This document shows, in pieces, positions 1 to 7,600 of a stretch of 14,945 nucleotides of DNA (position 1 is the stretch's first letter; each line of letters begins with the position of its first letter). Origin of the DNA: Oligoflexia bacterium (lineage in GTDB: Bacteria; Bdellovibrionota; UBA1018). The stretch lies in NCBI GenBank assembly GCA_903858195.1, contig CAIOHW010000193.1, positions 1 to 14,945 of the forward strand. The letters are read 5' to 3'. Position numbers and translations under genes: made by a program. Below the pieces are notes generated by a model. It was given only the letters and a program-made list of their open reading frames with translations. It ran no database searches and was not told where the DNA came from.

Positions 1-104
1 CCATGCCGATCTCGGAAGGGGTGAACGAGCTCCTTTCGGGCGGGGCAAGCGTCCATCAGGCGATGGAAGCCCTCATGCGGCGTCCGCTCGTGTCGGAGTT
101 CTAA
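1..104 (+). CDS. gpsA: C-terminal end of glycerol-3-phosphate dehydrogenase (GpsA), 5' truncated by window edge
   Basis: An open frame runs from the window edge to a TAA at 102-104. The 34 visible residues begin MPISEGVNELLSGG and end in RRPLVSEF. The pattern MPI-(S/T)-E, then a short helix with a glycine turn, then an alanine/leucine-rich helix and a basic end matches the C-terminus of NAD(P)H-dependent glycerol-3-phosphate dehydrogenase, which makes sn-glycerol-3-phosphate for phospholipids. Catalytic and nucleotide-binding regions lie outside the window, so the call rests on the tail alone. The ATG at position 3 is probably internal. The next gene starts 21 bases downstream, so the rib genes may be read from the same transcript. 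Confidence 0.6.
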   Translation, partial: MPISEGVNELLSGGASVHQAMEALMRRPLVSEF

Positions 105-125
105 AAAGTCTGCTAAAGAGGGTCC

Positions 126-725
126 ATGTTCACCGGACTGGTCAGCGCCTGCGTATCCGTGCTCTCGGTCGAGTCCTCCGCCTCGTCCCTACGGGTCCGG
201 GTGGTGAACGCCTACGGAAAGCTTGAGCCGGGCGAGAGCATCGCCGTGAACGGCACCTGCCTCACGGTCGAGCGCTGGGACTCGGAAGGGATCTCGTTTT
301 TTGCAAGTCCCGAGACCCTGGCACGCACGGCTCTTGGCTCCCTGAAGGCAGGATCTCGCGTGAACCTCGAACGCGCGATGCTTGCTTCCGACCGGCTGGG
401 CGGGCATGTCGTGCAGGGCCATGTCGATGGGGTGGGGCGGCTTGTGGCGCTCGAGCGCGAGGGCGAGGCGTGGCGCATGGAAGTGGAGATCCCTCAGGCT
501 CTGGCACGCTACTGCGTGCCCAAGGGCTCGATCTGTCTCGATGGCACGAGCCTCACGATCAATGAGATCATTGCGCCCGGAAATCGGATCCGGATCCAGA
601 TCATTCCCCATACTTTCAGTCACACACGCCTGCAGGCCGTCTCTGCGGGCGAGGCCGTGAATGTCGAAGTCGATGTGATCGCAAAATACGTGGAGCGTCT
701 ATGTCAGCCGTACTCAAAGCCCTAG
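126..725 (+). CDS. ribE: Riboflavin synthase (alpha chain)
   Basis: 199 residues, close to the usual 200-215. The enzyme dismutates two 6,7-dimethyl-8-ribityllumazine molecules into riboflavin and a pyrimidinedione that is recycled by RibH. The start is fixed by the conserved N-terminus MFTGLV and an AGAGGG Shine-Dalgarno just upstream (117-122). Two lumazine-binding repeats are visible, about residues 1-96 and 97-190, each with the family signature: VNGTCLTV at 41-48 and LDGTSLTI at 138-145. GGHVVQGHVD at 92-101 bridges the repeats, and the C-terminus VDVIAKYVERL is typical. The last 25 bases overlap the start of ribBA, which suggests translational coupling. Some organisms name this gene ribC. 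Confidence 0.95.
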   Translation: MFTGLVSACVSVLSVESSASSLRVRVVNAYGKLEPGESIAVNGTCLTVERWDSEGISFFASPETLARTALGSLKAGSRVNLERAMLASDRLGGHVVQGHVDGVGRLVALEREGEAWRMEVEIPQALARYCVPKGSICLDGTSLTINEIIAPGNRIRIQIIPHTFSHTRLQAVSAGEAVNVEVDVIAKYVERLCQPYSKP

Positions 726-1900
726 AGCAACTCCGCAACGGACAGATGGTCATCCTCGTGGACGACGAGGATCGTGAGAATGAGGGCGATCTCGTTCTGG
801 CTGCCCAGTTTGCGACCCCTGAGGCGATCAACTTCATGGCGGGCCGCGCCCGAGGCCTGATCTGCCTGGCTCTGGAGTCCAAGCGGATCGATGAGCTTGA
901 ACTCCCAATGATGGCACCCAAGAACCGCTCACCGCGCCAGACTGCCTTCACCGTTTCGATCGAGGCACGCGAGGGAGTCACGACCGGCATCTCGGCCAAG
1001 GACCGCACGCATACGATTCGGGTCGCGGTCGACTCGAATTCGAAGGCCTCGGACCTGATCTCACCCGGGCATGTTTTTCCGCTGCGGGCGCAGGATGGCG
1101 GAGTGCTCGTTCGTGCAGGGCACACCGAGGGATCGGTGGATCTCGCGCGTCTGGCAGGGCTCTCGCCTGCAGCAGTGATCTGCGAGATCATGAACGAGGA
1201 CGGAACCATGGCCCGCAGGGCCGATCTTGAGGCCTTTGGCAAAGCCCACGGACTTCCGATCGTGAGTATCAAGGAGGTGATCGCCTATCGCATGGAAAGC
1301 GAGAGCCTCGTCGAGGAGGTGGCCAAGACGAGGCTGCCATCGAGCTTCGGCGACGAGGAGTTCGAGCTTCGCGCTTTTCAGAGCCGCATCGACGGCACCG
1401 AGCATCTGGCCATGATCCACGGAAACGTGGGCGAAGGCGACGAACCGACCCTGGTGCGCGTGCATTCGGAATGCCTGACCGGTGACGCGCTCGGTTCGCT
1501 TCGGTGTGACTGCGGGGCACAGCTTCAGGCAGCACTCAGGCAGATTTCACAGTCGCAACGCGGCGTCTTGATCTACATGCGCCGCCATGAGGGCCGCGGG
1601 ATCGGCCTTGTGAACAAGCTCAAGGCCTATGCGCTTCAAGACGAGGGCATGGACACGGTCGAGGCCAACCGGCACCTCGGCTTCAAGGAAGACCTCCGGC
1701 ATTACGGAATCGGGGCGCAGATCCTGAGACAGCTTGGTGTGGGTCATATCCGCCTGCTCACCAACAACCCACGAAAGATCGTGGGTCTCGACGGGTATGG
1801 GCTTTCAGTCGTTGAGCGCGTGGCCATCCAGATGCCCGCCAACCCGCATAACGAGCGCTATCTGAAGGCCAAAAAAGAAAAGCTGGGTCACAAACTATGA
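701..1900 (+). CDS. ribBA: Bifunctional 3,4-dihydroxy-2-butanone-4-phosphate synthase / GTP cyclohydrolase II
   Basis: 399 residues, the normal length for the fusion. The N-terminal half (about 1-200) makes DHBP from ribulose 5-phosphate. It carries DDEDRENEGD at 21-30, GHVFPLRA at 123-130 and HTE at 141-143, all catalytic or metal-site motifs of RibB. The C-terminal half (about 205-399) opens GTP to the pyrimidine precursor of riboflavin. It shows the zinc cysteines C258, C269 and C271 in HSECLTGDALGSLRCDC, a YMRRHEGRGIG active-site segment, RLLTNNPRK at 351-359 and the usual ending EKLGHKL. Both halves look intact. The ATG at 701 lies inside ribE; no later start would keep the conserved DHBP N-terminus, so the 25-base overlap is likely real. 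Its stop overlaps ribH. Confidence 0.96.
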   Translation: MSAVLKALEQLRNGQMVILVDDEDRENEGDLVLAAQFATPEAINFMAGRARGLICLALESKRIDELELPMMAPKNRSPRQTAFTVSIEAREGVTTGISAKDRTHTIRVAVDSNSKASDLISPGHVFPLRAQDGGVLVRAGHTEGSVDLARLAGLSPAAVICEIMNEDGTMARRADLEAFGKAHGLPIVSIKEVIAYRMESESLVEEVAKTRLPSSFGDEEFELRAFQSRIDGTEHLAMIHGNVGEGDEPTLVRVHSECLTGDALGSLRCDCGAQLQAALRQISQSQRGVLIYMRRHEGRGIGLVNKLKAYALQDEGMDTVEANRHLGFKEDLRHYGIGAQILRQLGVGHIRLLTNNPRKIVGLDGYGLSVVERVAIQMPANPHNERYLKAKKEKLGHKL

Positions 1901-2361
1901 AGAAGCCAAAGCCACGAGTCGCCATCATCAAGAGCCGCTTTAATCCCAAGGTCACTGACGGACTTTTGATGGGTGCAAAGGGTTACCTCACCGAACACGA
2001 GATTCCGTTCAAGGACGAGTCTCAGCTGTTCCACGCTCCGGGTGCTTTCGAGATGCCGCTTCTGGCGCAGGCGGCGGCGCGCTCCAAGAAGTTTGATGTC
2101 GTCGTATGCCTCGGTTGCGTGATCAAGGGTGACACCGCCCATTTCGAGTTCATCAGCCTGGGAGCTGCGGTGGGGATCCAGCAGGTCTCGCTTGCCACCG
2201 GAGTGCCGGTCACTTTCGGGATCCTGACCACCTACACCGAAGAGCAGGCCGAGGCGCGGAGCGCCTTCGACTCGCACAACAAGGGAATCGAAGCCTGCGC
2301 TGCAGGCGTAGAAGCATGGCAGGAGCTCAGGCGGATTTCTGCACGCGGCAAGAAGCGTTAG
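1897..2361 (+). CDS. ribH: 6,7-dimethyl-8-ribityllumazine synthase
   Basis: 154 residues, full length. It condenses the DHBP made by the RibB half of RibBA with the ribitylaminopyrimidine to give lumazine, the substrate of RibE. Family marks are SRFN at 13-16 (aromatic ring binding), APGAFEMP at 47-54, GCVIKGDTAHFE with catalytic His82, and Arg121 followed by NKG at 128-130 (phosphate binding). The start overlaps the ribBA stop as ATGA, an arrangement that favours coupled translation. The gene ends in TAG at 2359-2361, interlocked with the stop of the convergent methyltransferase gene. Window genes cover every step specific to riboflavin except the RibD deaminase/reductase and the dephosphorylation. 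Confidence 0.95.
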   Translation: MKKPKPRVAIIKSRFNPKVTDGLLMGAKGYLTEHEIPFKDESQLFHAPGAFEMPLLAQAAARSKKFDVVVCLGCVIKGDTAHFEFISLGAAVGIQQVSLATGVPVTFGILTTYTEEQAEARSAFDSHNKGIEACAAGVEAWQELRRISARGKKR

Positions 2362-3077
2362 CGTTTGCGCGCTAGCAGCCTCGCCACGATCTCTCCATTC
2401 TCACCGGGACCCTCGGAGTACTCGATGACCTCGAGATCGGTGAAAAGCCCATGCAGCTCACCCTTTTCAAGCAGGAAGTCGCGCCTGAGGTTTCTGCCCG
2501 GGTTGCGATCGAGCTCGGCAACCGTTGGGTTCTCGAAGATGAGATAGCCACCGGACTTGAGACCGGCTTGAATCTGGGGAACCAGGCTCCGTTGCAGGTA
2601 CTGGATATTCACGATCAGGTCATAGGCCTGGGGGCGGATCTGGTACTGGTTCAGGTCGGCAATAACCGAGCGGATCTGAACCGACTGCTCACGAGCGAGG
2701 AGCTTGGCCTTGCGGACCGCAACCTCTGACAGATCTACTCCGGTAACCTGAAACCCTTTTTTGGCGAGGTAAACGGCGTTGCGACCCTCGCCCATGGCAA
2801 TATCGAGCGCTTCGCCCACGGGGATCTTTGGAACCTTGCTTTGAAGATAGGAAGCCGCTTCCTTGCCGAACACATAGTCCTGAGTGCTGAAGAGCTGGTC
2901 CCACTGTCGGCGGTCCTCGTCCGGATCATCACCGGTGACCTTTTGAAACAGGCTTTGCTCGCCAGCCCGCGGCGTGGGTGCGCTCTTGGATGTGCAGGCA
3001 GGAAGCACTGGAATGAAGAGTGCGATCCACAGGCAGAACATTGACACGGGGGCACGAGGGCGATAGCCCTCAAACAT
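2358..3077 (-). CDS. Class I SAM-dependent methyltransferase with predicted lipoprotein signal peptide
   Basis: 239 residues if started at 3077. The core is a TehB-like Rossmann methyltransferase: motif I LDIAMGEGRNAVYLA at 91-105, acidic motif II GVDLSE at 113-118, Asp141 in VIADLNQ, then YDLIVN and GGYLIFEN strands. The N-terminus has arginines at 6 and 8, a hydrophobic run at about 12-26 and a lipobox LPAC ending at Cys28, followed by a Ser/Pro/Thr-rich linker. This reads as an exported lipoprotein, which is odd for an enzyme needing SAM. An extended ORF to 3209 exists but would overlap tatA; a start at 3041 is possible but leaves no positive charge before the hydrophobic run. No clear Shine-Dalgarno marks either start. 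The substrate cannot be told. The stop interlocks with ribH. Confidence 0.78.
   Translation of the reverse strand: MFEGYRPRAPVSMFCLWIALFIPVLPACTSKSAPTPRAGEQSLFQKVTGDDPDEDRRQWDQLFSTQDYVFGKEAASYLQSKVPKIPVGEALDIAMGEGRNAVYLAKKGFQVTGVDLSEVAVRKAKLLAREQSVQIRSVIADLNQYQIRPQAYDLIVNIQYLQRSLVPQIQAGLKSGGYLIFENPTVAELDRNPGRNLRRDFLLEKGELHGLFTDLEVIEYSEGPGENGEIVARLLARKR
3056..3071. other. Perfect 6-bp stem, GATA-loop inverted repeat in the tatA 5' leader
   Basis: GAGGGC-GATA-GCCCTC forms a perfect six-pair hairpin ending four bases before the tatA ATG. The left arm contains the only Shine-Dalgarno-like GAGGG near tatA, so folding could limit its translation. On the other strand the same bases lie inside the methyltransferase signal-peptide codons if that gene starts at 3077. 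No U-tract follows, so it is not a standard terminator. A regulatory role is inference only. Confidence 0.4.
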
Positions 3078-3306
3078 GTTTGGAATTTCAGGCGAACATC
3101 TGGTCATCTTGGGTATCGTGCTCCTGTTCTTTGGGCCTCGCCGCCTGCCAGAGTTGGGGCATACTTTAGGAAAGGCGTTTCGCAACTTCAAGGATGCCAT
3201 GGCCGGCATCGAGGAAGCCAGCTACCGCAAGATCGACAAGGGATCCGAGGCGGCCGGCACCGAGCAGAAGTCCAGGCCCGGCCAGAGTCCAGACAAGCCC
3301 GTCTAA
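3076..3306 (+). CDS. tatA: Sec-independent protein translocase subunit TatA/TatE-type
   Basis: 76 residues, a normal TatA size. One membrane helix at about residues 5-19 with polar Glu7 near its start, the FGPRRLPELG hinge at 19-28, an amphipathic helix with KAFRNFKDAM, and a charged, Pro/Lys-rich, presumably disordered tail. TatA oligomers form the pore-like element that moves folded Tat substrates across the inner membrane. The start follows the conserved MFGIS-type N-terminus. The ATG shares two bases with the divergent methyltransferase start, so its promoter must lie inside that gene. tatB and tatC are not in the window. The downstream actB carries a Tat signal, a plausible substrate. 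TatB cannot be wholly excluded, but the short length favours TatA. Confidence 0.88.
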   Translation: MFGISGEHLVILGIVLLFFGPRRLPELGHTLGKAFRNFKDAMAGIEEASYRKIDKGSEAAGTEQKSRPGQSPDKPV

Positions 3307-3326
3307 GGGGAGAGGTCGGTTCACCG

Positions 3327-3860
3327 ATGGTCGACGAGCGCAATTTTACCCAGTACCTGAGTCGCCACGAGATCGATGCGACCATCCAGCAGGTGGCCGA
3401 GCGCATCAATCGGGACTATGCGGGTGAGCAGTTGGTCCTTGTGGGCGTCCTCAAGGGTGCCTTCGTATTCATGGCCGACCTGGCCCGGCACCTGACCGTC
3501 GACTTCGATGTCGAGTTCGTCCGGCTTTCGAGCTACGGAAAGGCCCGCGAGTCCTCGGGTACGGTGACCATCCTCAAGGACATTTCAGCCGATATCCGCG
3601 GCAAGCACGTGCTCATCGTCGAAGAAATCATCGACAGCGGACGCACCTTGAAGTTCCTCTTCGAGAGGCTTCGATCCTCCGGGCCCAAGTCCGTCGAGAT
3701 CGTGACCCTGCTCGACAAGGAGTCCAAGCGGGTGGTCGATGTTCCGGTCAAGTATGTCGGGCGCAAGATCGACGACCAGTTTTTGATTGGTTACGGCCTC
3801 GATCTCGAGGAGAAGTGCCGTAACCTTCCTGACATCTACTACCTGAAGTACCCGAACTGA
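3327..3860 (+). CDS. hpt: Hypoxanthine phosphoribosyltransferase
   Basis: 177 residues, the usual length. It salvages hypoxanthine (and usually guanine) with PRPP to form IMP/GMP in the cytoplasm. Seen: the LKG loop at 42-44, RLSSYG at 66-71, the PRPP-binding loop VEEIIDSGRTL at 98-108 and DDQFLIGYGLD at 149-159, which holds the purine-ring and Mg-binding residues. Glu100 replaces the Asp of the common VEDIIDTG, a conservative change. A strong GGGGAGAGG Shine-Dalgarno lies at 3307-3315, 20 bases after tatA stops, so it probably shares the tatA transcript. A stem-loop follows the stop directly. Confidence 0.95.
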   Translation: MVDERNFTQYLSRHEIDATIQQVAERINRDYAGEQLVLVGVLKGAFVFMADLARHLTVDFDVEFVRLSSYGKARESSGTVTILKDISADIRGKHVLIVEEIIDSGRTLKFLFERLRSSGPKSVEIVTLLDKESKRVVDVPVKYVGRKIDDQFLIGYGLDLEEKCRNLPDIYYLKYPN

Positions 3861-3880
3861 ATTTTCGGGCCTCCGAAAAT
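3861..3880 (+). terminator. Stem-loop immediately after hpt, possible transcript end
   Basis: ATTTTCGG-GCCT-CCGAAAAT is a perfect 8-bp stem with a 4-base loop, starting at the base after the hpt TGA. It is followed by CAAAAAACTC rather than a T-run, so it is not a classical Rho-independent terminator. It may still end or stabilise the tatA-hpt mRNA. Its place between two unrelated operons supports a boundary role. Confidence 0.45.
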
Positions 3881-4005
3881 CAAAAAACTCTAGAAACTCG
3901 AATAGGTTGGCGCTAATACCTTAAGTGATTCAGTTCACCAATGCGGTTCAATCTTTCGTGCCTTCGGGGTCGTCCCTATTTAGGGCCCACCGAGGGAGAG
4001 AGCGG
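3881..4005 (+). promoter_or_regulatory. Intergenic leader upstream of the act operon, likely promoter region
   Basis: This AT-richer gap before actA is the largest non-coding stretch in the window and the natural place for the act operon promoter. A TAATAC hexamer lies at 3914-3919 but lacks a convincing -35 at the right distance. CCCTA-TT-TAGGG at 3974-3985 is a near-palindrome that could be an operator or chance. A strong Shine-Dalgarno AGGGAGAG sits at 3993-4000. No riboswitch fold was recognised. The region call is by position; no single promoter is claimed. Confidence 0.4.
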
Positions 4006-4029
4006 ATGGGTGCTTCGTGTCTTCAGTAA
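4006..4029 (+). other. Eight-codon upstream reading frame overlapping the actA start
   Basis: ATG at 4006 sits seven bases after GGAG (3995-3998), an ideal ribosome-binding layout. It encodes only MGASCLQ before TAA at 4027-4029, in a different frame from actA. The actA GTG at 4017 is 18 bases from the same Shine-Dalgarno. It may be a leader peptide that couples translation into actA, or the sign of a one-base indel that separated the true actA ATG from its frame. Confidence 0.35.
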
Positions 4030-4670
4030 ACAAAGGCGATTCGACGGTCGCAAACCACCGGAAGTCATTCCGGCCAAATAGCGAAGGCAAGGTCTTGCTG
4101 GTCATCCTTGGCGTGCTCGTTGCGCTCGGGGGCGGCATCGCTACGCTGATGTATCCGTCAGCCTCGAATCAGGGTTACGCGCCTGATCAGCCGATTCCAT
4201 TCAGCCACAAGTTGCATGCCGGCCAGTACAAGGTCGCCTGCACCTACTGCCACACAGGTGTTGAGAAGTCGAAGCACGCAACCATTCCTTCGCTGAATGT
4301 CTGCATGAACTGCCATTCGGTGGTGAAGACTGACAGTCCCTACATCAAGAAGATTCGCGAGAGTTTTGCAGCCGGAAAGCCGGTTGAGTGGGTTCGTGTT
4401 CACGAACTTCCCGACTTCGTTTATTTCCCACACAAGCGCCACGTGGCCAAGGGCGTTGCCTGCCAGACCTGCCACGGTGAAGTCCAGACGATGGACAAGG
4501 TCTACCAGGCCACGCCGATGAACATGGGCTGGTGCATGGAGTGCCATCGCGGCAAGACCACTCCAAGGAACGTGGTTGCAGAGATCAGCAAGATCAATCC
4601 CCACGTCAACGACCCCAGCTACCGCCACAAGCCGATTGCATCCGTGCAGTGCGCAGCCTGCCACCACTAA
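4017..4670 (+). CDS. actA: Alternative complex III subunit ActA, pentaheme cytochrome c
   Basis: 217 residues. ActA is the membrane-anchored multiheme cytochrome of ACIII (quinol:electron-acceptor oxidoreductase) on the periplasmic face. One membrane helix spans about residues 25-46; after it come NQGYAPDQPIPFSHKLHAG and five CXXCH heme sites at 75-79, 96-100, 149-153, 173-177 and 212-216. PVEWVRVHELPDFVYFPHKRH at 122-142 is characteristic. The last heme motif lies at the very C-terminus. The assumed GTG start is uncertain because the best Shine-Dalgarno points to an out-of-frame ATG at 4006; no in-frame ATG precedes the membrane helix. First gene of the act operon. Confidence 0.9.
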   Translation: MSSVNKGDSTVANHRKSFRPNSEGKVLLVILGVLVALGGGIATLMYPSASNQGYAPDQPIPFSHKLHAGQYKVACTYCHTGVEKSKHATIPSLNVCMNCHSVVKTDSPYIKKIRESFAAGKPVEWVRVHELPDFVYFPHKRHVAKGVACQTCHGEVQTMDKVYQATPMNMGWCMECHRGKTTPRNVVAEISKINPHVNDPSYRHKPIASVQCAACHH

Positions 4671-4687
4671 GAGACGCGAGAGACCCT

Positions 4688-7600
4688 ATGGACCAGACCA
4701 CGCAGAACACTCCCCGGCACTGGGTTGGAACCGAAGAACTCAATCCTTCCTACTGGCAGGATGAAAAGGTGCGCGAGAAGCGCGCCCAGGAGTTCCATGA
4801 CAAGCCCATCGAGACGCTTGCGGCCATCGAAAAGAGCGAGGGCTTTGAGCTGGCTCGCCGAGACTTCCTGACCCTGATGGGCGCCAGCATGGCCATGAGT
4901 ACGGTTGCCTGCGTGAGGCGTCCGGTTCACAAGATCATCCCCTACGTGGTGAAGCCCGAGGAGATCACGCCCGGAGTGGCGAACTTCTACGCGTCGACGG
5001 ATCCGGAGTCGGGCTCGGGCGTCGTGGTGCGAGTTCGCGAAGGAAGGCCGATCAAGCTCGAGGGCAATGATCTGCATCCAATGACCCGGGGGGCACTGAG
5101 TGCCCGCGGTCAGGCGCAGATTCTCGGCCTTTACGATCCGGAGCGCCTGACGGCGCCTGCCACGCGCAAGCGCGGAGGTTCGGCCAAGAAGTCGACCTGG
5201 CAGGAGCTCGATGCAGCTGCCATTGAGCAGCTCAAGAAGGTTGCTGCCTCGGGCGGCAAGGTGGCGGTGCTGACTGGAGAGATCCGCAGTGAGACGACGC
5301 GCAGGCTCGTTTCTGAGTTTTTGGCGCAATTCCGCCAGGGCGTGCATGTCGAGTATGAGCCGCTTGCTCTGGATGAAGTCGTGGCAGGCCAGGAGCTGAG
5401 TTACGGCACGGCAGTGATGCCTTCTTATCGATTCGATCAGGCCGACTATGTCGTGAGCCTGGGCGCAGATTTTCTGGGCACCTGGCCCGGCGCCGCAGAA
5501 GCGTCGACTTTGTGGGTGGGGAAGCGCAAGCTCAACGGCCCCGTGGCCGAGAACAAGACCCTCTCGAAGCTCGTGACGTTTGAGAGCATGATGAGCCTCA
5601 CCGGAGCCAACTCGGATGAGCGCCATCCCGTTCGTCCCGGAGACGAGCTCAAGGTTGCCCTGTCGATCGCGCAAGTCATCTCGAGCAATGGTGCCCAGAT
5701 TGGAGCCGATGCCCAGTCACTGGTGTCGGGCTATCGCCCCGATGTCGTGGCCAAGGATCTCGGCATGAAGGATGGCGGCGAAGCCATTCGCAAGATTGGC
5801 TTGGAGCTGCTCAAGCACCGGGGTCGCTCGATCGTGATTGCGGGCGGCATCTCGTCCAAGACAGTGGATGCCGTGGCCCTTCAGGCCGCCGTCAACTTGA
5901 TCAACAGCGCCCTCGGTAACGAAGGCCAGACCATTGATGGAACGTCGTCATCCGCAGCACGCGGGGTTGGGTTTGCCGCCCTCCAGTCGCTCGTGCAGGA
6001 GATGCGCGATGGCAAGGTGTCGGCACTCGTGATCTGGGGTGCAAACCCGGCTTTCACGCTCCCGTCGGCAGCCGACTTCGTTGAGTCCTCCAAGAAGGTC
6101 GCGACCGTGATTTCGATCTCGGAGCGCGACGATGAGTCAGCACAGCTGGCCGATCTCGTGGCGGCAGATCATCACTGGCTTGAGAACTGGGGCGATGCGC
6201 ATCCGCGCAAGGGCCTTTACAGCCTCCAGCAGCCGGTACTTGCTCCGATCCATGACACGCGCTCGGGCCAGGACACTCTCCTGGTATGGACGCATGCTCT
6301 TGGTGGCAAGGGCGCTGACTCGTGGCATGAATACCTGCGCGCTTCGTGGCGTGAGGGTGTGGCCCGCGAGTTTGGCGTGGCCGCCGCGGGCTTCGAGAAG
6401 TTCTGGGAAGGTGCACTTCGCGACGGTGTCGTGGACACGATGAAGGGCAGGCCCCCGGCTTCGTCCGCACGCTCGATTCGCAGTGCTGCCGTTTCGCGGC
6501 TTCCGAAGTTCAAGGCTTCGAACCCTGAGGCGACCCTGCTCGCGCTTTACTCCAAAGTCTCCATGGGTGACGGGCGTCACGCCAACAACGCATGGCTGCA
6601 GGAGATGCCCGATCCGATCACCACGGTTGCTTGGGACAACTACCTGAATATCGGTCCTGCTGCCGCAGAGAAGCTCGGACTCAGGCAGGATGATGTGGTT
6701 GAGGTCACCTCAGAGGGCATCCGCATTGAGCTGCCCGTCAACCTCCAGCCTGGCCTGCACCCGCAGACTGTGGCCATGGCCGTGGGTTATGGCCGCAGAA
6801 ATGTCGGCAAGGTCGGCAACGGCAAGGGCGTTGATGCGTATCCAATGGTCAAGGTCGTGCCGGGCGCGCTGGTGTTCTCAGGCCATGAGGTCAAGCTTCG
6901 TCGCACGGGCCGGTTCTTCAAGCTGGCGCAGACGCAGTGGCATCACAAGTCTGAGAATCGTCCGATCATCAATGATCTGACTCTGGCCGAATACATCGCG
7001 AATCCAGGCGCTTCGAATCACACGGATCCGCACCTCAGGCTCAAGGAAGTGCCGTCGATCTGGCCGGTGCACGATTACTCCAAGGGCTACCAGTGGGGAA
7101 TGAGCATCGACCTCAACTCCTGCACCGGATGCGGCGCATGCATCATCGCCTGCCAGGCCGAGAACAACATCCCGGTGGTGGGTCGAGACAACGTGCGCAT
7201 CAGCCGCGAGATGCACTGGATCCGGCTCGATCGCTACTACTCGGGTTCACCCGAGCAGCCTTCGGTCGTTTTCCAGCCAATGATCTGCCAGCATTGCGAA
7301 AATGCACCCTGCGAGACGGTGTGTCCGGTGCTTGCCACCGTGCACAGCGAGGACGGGATCAACCAGCAGATCTACAATCGCTGCGTGGGAACCCGCTATT
7401 GCGCCAACAACTGTCCTTACAAGACCCGCCGTTTCAACTTCTTCGACCACTGGAAGTCGTATGAGGGCACGCTCAACATGGCGTGGAATCCGGAAGTGAC
7501 GGTCCGTTCGCGCGGTATCATGGAAAAGTGCACGTTCTGCACCCAGCGCATCCGCGATGCCCGCGACAAGGCTGCTCTTGAGGGTCGCCACATCAAGGAC

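Noticed and set aside
105..125. FMN (RFN) riboswitch before ribE
   Set aside because: Only 21 bases separate gpsA and ribE, far too short for the element; one further upstream cannot be seen.
3974..3985. CCCTA-TT-TAGGG palindrome as a hairpin terminator
   Set aside because: A two-base loop cannot form a proper hairpin and no T-run follows; at most an operator-like site.
4532..4687. Upstream extension of the actB frame
   Set aside because: It reads through actA's heme codons in another frame and encodes no family-like sequence; ATG 4688 fits the ActB N-terminus.
4667..5674. Long minus-strand open frame opposite actB (about 335 codons)
   Set aside because: It lies wholly across a well-conserved actB; composition and lack of any family signature mark it as a GC-rich antisense shadow.
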